The notes under the pieces: model-generated
Databases searched by the model: none
What the model was told of the DNA's origin: nothing
What the model saw: only the letters and a program-made list of their open reading frames with translations
Made by a program: the position numbers and the translations under genes
Assembly (NCBI GenBank): GCA_001784555.1
Contig: MFRM01000019.1
Span: forward strand, 1-64,000
Direction: 5' to 3'
Source of the DNA: Candidatus Melainabacteria bacterium RIFCSPHIGHO2_02_FULL_34_12
Lineage (GTDB): Bacteria; Cyanobacteriota; Vampirovibrionia; 2-02-FULL-35-15
Length of the DNA: 64,000 nucleotides
In this document: positions 60,675 to 64,000 of the stretch, piece after piece
Numbering within the stretch: position 1 is the stretch's first letter
Layout: each line of letters starts with the position of its first letter

Positions 60675-61447
60675 ATATCCGATCCCATAAAAAAATCAGG
60701 ATGAGTAAGGTTGTCTAGAATTTGATTTCGGATATTAATCAGATGAGAATCCTTTAAATCTCTGGGTCTGGACACTGCTACTGTAGCATCAAACAAAAGC
60801 TTACCAGGCTTACCACCTATAACAAGAATTCTGTCAGCAAGTTTAAGTGCTTCATCTACACTATGTGTTACAAAAATTACTGTTTTTTTTGTTTTCATCC
60901 ATAATCTAAGTAATTCATTTTGCATATTTTCTCTGGTCTGTTGATCTAATGCCCCAAATGGTTCATCTAAGAGCAACACCTCAGGTTCAACAGCAAGGGC
61001 TCTGGCAAGAGCTACTCTCTGCCTCATCCCTCCTGAAACCTGATTAACAGGATAATTTTTATATTCAGACAATCCTACTAGATTTAAATATTCCATAGCT
61101 TTTTTTTGTGGTTTTTCTTTACCGTGATTTTTAGTGGTTAATCCAAATGCTACATTATCTAAAATGTTTAACCAGGGAAACAAAGCATATTCCTGAAAAA
61201 CCAGTGTCCTAGAACTATCTGGCCTTTCTACTAGCTTTGAATTAAAGATTACCTTACCGGAAGAAGGTTTTAATAATCCTGCTATCAAGCTTAAAATAGT
61301 GGATTTCCCGCATCCGGAAGGTCCTAATACACAAACAAATTCTTCCGCAAAAATATCAAAACTTAAATTTCCCAGGATATGATTATCACCAGAGGAAGTT
61401 TTAAAATTCTTTACTACATTTTCAAACTTAATCTTAGGCTCAAGCAT
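60671..61447 (-). CDS. ABC importer ATP-binding protein (SsuB/TauB/NrtD type)
   Basis: 258 residues from the ATG 7 bases after the permease stop; an in-frame TTG at 61474 overlaps the permease. Walker A GPSGCGKST (42-50), signature VSGGMRQRVALARA, Walker B LLLDEPFGALD and the H-loop TVIFVTHSVDEA are intact. It belongs to the family that imports nitrate, sulfonates, taurine or thiamine precursors. The companion binding-protein gene is broken, so the system may be non-functional or served by another binding protein. Confidence 0.9.
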   Translation of the reverse strand: MLEPKIKFENVVKNFKTSSGDNHILGNLSFDIFAEEFVCVLGPSGCGKSTILSLIAGLLKPSSGKVIFNSKLVERPDSSRTLVFQEYALFPWLNILDNVAFGLTTKNHGKEKPQKKAMEYLNLVGLSEYKNYPVNQVSGGMRQRVALARALAVEPEVLLLDEPFGALDQQTRENMQNELLRLWMKTKKTVIFVTHSVDEALKLADRILVIGGKPGKLLFDATVAVSRPRDLKDSHLINIRNQILDNLTHPDFFMGSDI

Positions 61448-61454
61448 AAAACAG

Positions 61455-62207
61455 TTATTCAACCCCCCAAGCAATTCGGACTCTTTTTTCTATTATTCCA
61501 AAAAATACATTTTCAGTAAAATAACCAATGATACCAATAGTAGTTATCATTGCAATAACCTGAGACATATCTGCTAATGCCCTTCCAAGCTCTAATGTCT
61601 GACCTATCCCTGCGCCACTTACAAATAACTCTCCTGCAATTAAAGCCCGCCATGCAAATGCCCAGCTAAGCCTTAAACCAGTAACTAATTCAGGTATCAT
61701 TGCTTTAATGATTACATTTTTATATAAATGAAGCCCCCTGCTTCCTAATGTCTGAGCTGCTTTAATTAAGTTTGAAGGAATATTTTTCATAGCATTCTTT
61801 GTACTTAGTGCTGTAGGTAAAACCGCTTCAAGAATTATAATAAAAATAACTGCATTATCAGATATTCCAAACCACAAGAGTGCTAATGGAACCCAAGCTA
61901 CACTTGGAATAGATTGAAGTGAAAGAATAGACCTGCCAAAAGTAATGTCGAGGAAATAATACCGTGCAAGCAAAATACCAGTAACTATTCCTATGCCAAG
62001 TGCCATGAAATAACCAGTTAAAACCCTTATCATCGAGTAAAAAATTGAAATTAGATAATTACCCTTTATAAAACCAATATAAAAACTTTCAAATACATCA
62101 AGAGGTCCAGGAAGTATATAAGACGGTATTTGGGTTATGGCTACAACCAGATACCATATTAAAAATAAAGCCAGGAAAAAAGTAATTCTAATTAAAGTAA
62201 TTTTCAT
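61455..62207 (-). CDS. ABC importer permease (SsuC/TauC/NrtB type)
   Basis: 250 residues from the ATG at 62207, which has an AAAAGGATTT site; a TTG at 62258 would add 17 residues and overlap the upstream remnant. It has six membrane segments and the cytoplasmic coupling loop AAQTLGSRGLHLYKNVIIKA, typical of the single-permease family (SLQSIPSVAWVPLALLWFG). The substrate is not determinable; a thiamine precursor is a possibility, because thi genes are present elsewhere in the window. Confidence 0.88.
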   Translation of the reverse strand: MKITLIRITFFLALFLIWYLVVAITQIPSYILPGPLDVFESFYIGFIKGNYLISIFYSMIRVLTGYFMALGIGIVTGILLARYYFLDITFGRSILSLQSIPSVAWVPLALLWFGISDNAVIFIIILEAVLPTALSTKNAMKNIPSNLIKAAQTLGSRGLHLYKNVIIKAMIPELVTGLRLSWAFAWRALIAGELFVSGAGIGQTLELGRALADMSQVIAMITTIGIIGYFTENVFFGIIEKRVRIAWGVE

Positions 62208-62241
62208 GCCCGTTAAATCCTTTTTTATAATACCTTGCTCT

Positions 62242-62397
62242 TTATCTAATTTCTTCAAAATCTTTTCTTATATTTAAATTGACAATATCACTGAAAGTAC
62301 GTTTTTGGAAGGATTTTTCAATGATTTTAATGTCTATGTCTTTATTTGTAATTTTTGAAATAGCTTCAGCTCGATTGATTTTCAGATCATCAGTCCT
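62242..62397 (-). pseudogene. C-terminal remnant of the ABC substrate-binding protein
   Basis: On the minus strand the last 50 or so codons of a frame read INRAEAISKITNKDIDIKII and continue to the stop, overlapping the permease start. This matches the C-terminal helices of SsuA/TauA-type binding proteins. The upstream part is replaced by the 285-residue gene with the EAKPVPAPD tail, so the binding protein is truncated and no start is present. Confidence 0.55.
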
Positions 62398-63247
62398 TAT
62401 CTGGAGCAGGAACAGGTTTAGCTTCATCTGGAGCAGGAACAGGTTTAGCTTCATCTGGAGCAGGAACAGGTTTAGCTTCAGAAATTGCAGCCATAACAGC
62501 ATTAAAAATAATCAGATAACTACGTACTAAATGAGAATGACCCTGTTCATGGAGTTCGTTAAAAGGCAGGTTATATTTTTCATTATCTTTCTCCCAGCGC
62601 CTATTTCGTATCATGATGTTATGAAGTTGTTCACAAAACCATAAAGGTGTATTTTCATCACGTAGGGTAACAACATTACACGTTGCTTGGCCACTAGTAG
62701 TAAATTGAACTGGTGCTTTATCACAACTCTCATTTAATTTTTTCAGTACTGCTTTAGCATCCTCAGTAGTTCCATCCCAATCAAGCTCAACATTTGGATG
62801 TCCTGGTCGAAATCTTCCTGCCCATGCTATTCTTAACCACTGCTCAATATCTGCAAGACAATTCTGCTCTTGCAATCCAGAAGTATCATGATGCTGATTT
62901 AATAGATTAATTGATGCAGTAGCATTCAGCAGAACTATAGCGACGAAATCTATTACCTCTTGCCAAGTACCTGGATCAAAGATATCTTCAGAACGCTTTT
63001 CTACTGGTGGTGAAAAGAAATCCCAAACTTGAAACTCCCGGATTTTTGGATATAGATTTCTTAAATGCTGAGCAAAATCAGCAGGAGCATTAAATTGCTC
63101 TTTTTCCCTCTCATCACATATTGTCTGAGCCTCATCACAAACAGGCCCAACTAGGTGATCATACTCAGGCTCCTTTGTACGACGGAGTACCCTACAGCTA
63201 GCAACAAGAGATTGTTTTATCTCATCAATTTTAATAATAGTAGACAT
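62390..63247 (-). CDS. Hypothetical protein with EAKPVPAPD tail repeats
   Basis: 285 residues. The N-terminal 250 residues are mostly helical and contain seven Cys and Trp-rich patches (VWDFFSPP, IEQWLRIAWAGRF, TPLWFCEQLH). A short tail has three EAKPVPAPD repeats. No signal peptide or known domain is seen. It sits where the 5' part of the binding-protein gene should be, so it was probably inserted there. Base composition is slightly richer in GC than its neighbours. Confidence 0.6.
   Translation of the reverse strand: MSTIIKIDEIKQSLVASCRVLRRTKEPEYDHLVGPVCDEAQTICDEREKEQFNAPADFAQHLRNLYPKIREFQVWDFFSPPVEKRSEDIFDPGTWQEVIDFVAIVLLNATASINLLNQHHDTSGLQEQNCLADIEQWLRIAWAGRFRPGHPNVELDWDGTTEDAKAVLKKLNESCDKAPVQFTTSGQATCNVVTLRDENTPLWFCEQLHNIMIRNRRWEKDNEKYNLPFNELHEQGHSHLVRSYLIIFNAVMAAISEAKPVPAPDEAKPVPAPDEAKPVPAPDKD
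62399..62480 (-). repeat. 27-bp tandem repeat, three copies
   Basis: Three near-perfect 27-base units (core GGAGCAGGAACAGGTTTAGC on the plus strand), encoding EAKPVPAPD three times on the minus strand. The unit keeps the reading frame. Confidence 0.9.
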
Positions 63248-63365
63248 AAATTTCTTATTAACTCAATATATAATTATATAAGTAATTGTTTTTTCTTAAT
63301 AAGTTTCCTGCTCTACTTCCCCGTAGGTACATGATTAATTTTTTTTAATGTGATGATGATAATTA

Positions 63366-63818
63366 CTATAAATTTCCTACAAAATCTAGAAGGTCATTAT
63401 TAGAAGGTATTCCATCCACAATCTTTTGGATTTTTCCATTCTTATCAATAATAAAAAGCTTTCTGGAAGGATATCCCTTTGCTTCTTGAAATGTTGAATA
63501 CTTCTTTGCAACCTGTCCTCCGAGATCACATAGAAGAGGATGGGTAAAGTTGTATTTCTTAGAAAATGCTTCATGACTTTTTAAATCATCACAACTTATT
63601 CCAAATACCTGTGTATCTGCCTCTTCAAATTTTGAGAGATCATCTCTAAACGCACAATTTTCCGTGGTACATCCAGGAGTATCATCTTTTGGATAGAAGG
63701 CCAGGATTACATTTTTCTTATTCTTAAACTGAGACAAAGAATATTCACTACTTGGATATGCTTTTAATTTAAAGTCGGGGGCATCTTGTCCTACGGTAAG
63801 TGTTGCTTGGGTAGTCAT
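63366..63818 (-). CDS. bcp: Thioredoxin-dependent peroxiredoxin (Bcp/PrxQ)
   Basis: 150 residues. The peroxidatic Cys50 and resolving Cys55 are in PGCTTENCAF, the normal PrxQ spacing; APDFKL and FYPKDDTPGC are conserved. It reduces peroxides with thioredoxin. A GGAGGAAA ribosome site is visible. Together with the superoxide dismutase gene upstream on the same strand it forms an oxidative-stress pair. Confidence 0.95.
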   Translation of the reverse strand: MTTQATLTVGQDAPDFKLKAYPSSEYSLSQFKNKKNVILAFYPKDDTPGCTTENCAFRDDLSKFEEADTQVFGISCDDLKSHEAFSKKYNFTHPLLCDLGGQVAKKYSTFQEAKGYPSRKLFIIDKNGKIQKIVDGIPSNNDLLDFVGNL

Positions 63819-63831
63819 AAATTTCCTCCTT

Positions 63832-63860
63832 GTTGAGACGCCCCAGTGGGGCGTCTTTAC
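63832..63860. repeat. Palindromic element between sod and bcp
   Basis: 29 nt, GTTGAGACGCCCCAGTGGGGCGTCTTTAC, an imperfect member of the GTAGAGAC family, directly upstream of the bcp ribosome site and downstream of the sod stop. Confidence 0.85.
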
Positions 63861-63870
63861 GATTATCTTT

Positions 63871-64000
63871 CTATTCCATTAGTCTTGATCCAGCTGTTTT
63901 CCAGCAAATATTTTGCCAGAAAGCATCAATATATTTTCCACGTTCTGTGGCTTTATAATCCCCGATATATGCATGTTCCCAGACATCCATTGCAAGAATT
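63871..64000 (-). CDS. Fe/Mn superoxide dismutase, C-terminal part
   Basis: The 3' end of a minus-strand gene runs off the window. The visible 42 residues include LAMDVWEHAYIGDYKATERGKYIDAFW, which contains the metal ligands Asp and His of DVWEHAY and the family's C-terminal helix. It converts superoxide to peroxide, which the neighbouring bcp product can remove. Metal preference (Fe or Mn) cannot be read from this part. Confidence 0.9.
   Translation of the reverse strand, partial: ILAMDVWEHAYIGDYKATERGKYIDAFWQNICWKTAGSRLME

Overview
The window is 64 kb of AT-rich bacterial chromosome carrying about 60 protein genes and two tRNA genes. Several traits fit a non-photosynthetic relative of Cyanobacteria (Melainabacteria/Vampirovibrionia-like). 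These are an LL-diaminopimelate aminotransferase, panC directly followed by cmk (fused in many cyanobacteria), a Grx4-type glutaredoxin beside BolA, an RNase J-like protein, and no photosynthesis genes. This placement is an inference from gene content; no rRNA is present to confirm it.

Layout. 1-3.6 kb: 3' part of a giant Ig-like repeat surface protein. 3.6-8.9 kb: glutaredoxin, BolA, a metallo-beta-lactamase hydrolase, a tRNA-Ile flanked by an att-like duplicate, then TusA, a Cys-rich protein and ribosomal L25. 9-16.7 kb: a degenerate glucokinase paralogue, glucokinase, TypA, an LMF1-family membrane protein, RmuC and a TPR lipoprotein. 16.8-27.3 kb: glycogen branching enzyme, small exported Cys-rich proteins with a local duplication, an amidohydrolase, an enolase-superfamily enzyme, a large multi-HTH sigma-like protein and a Gfo/Idh/MocA oxidoreductase. 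27.5-35.3 kb: an autonomous Fic protein, tRNA-Gln with tandem copies of its own 5' half, MreD, HisRS, an M16 peptidase, and thiG-thiC under a TPP riboswitch. 35.5-46 kb: small hypotheticals, TrpD, RdgB, Fur, Nfu, a ROK kinase, ComEC, DapL and a radical SAM protein. 46-64 kb: a metal-receptor protein, an RNase J homologue that has lost catalytic ligands, a TrmH methylase, a Lon-N protein, Cmk, PanC, SecA, AccC, L7/L12 and L10, NagA, HU, RsmI, an ABC importer with a broken substrate-binding gene, a Bcp peroxiredoxin and the end of a superoxide dismutase.

The most striking feature is a family of 27-29-nt palindromes (ends GTAGGGGC..GCCCCTAC, GTAGAGAC..GTCTCTAC and relatives). It occurs twelve times and is often inside coding sequence. 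In six genes it is read in the same phase and adds similar ten-residue peptides. A second repeat type (GGCGAATCGGCG-like) adds N-terminal extensions to TusA and RsmI. Octamer microsatellites and partial tRNA duplications add to the picture of a repeat-tolerant genome. Several genes have consensus promoters whose predicted start site falls at or just before the ATG, which suggests leaderless transcripts.
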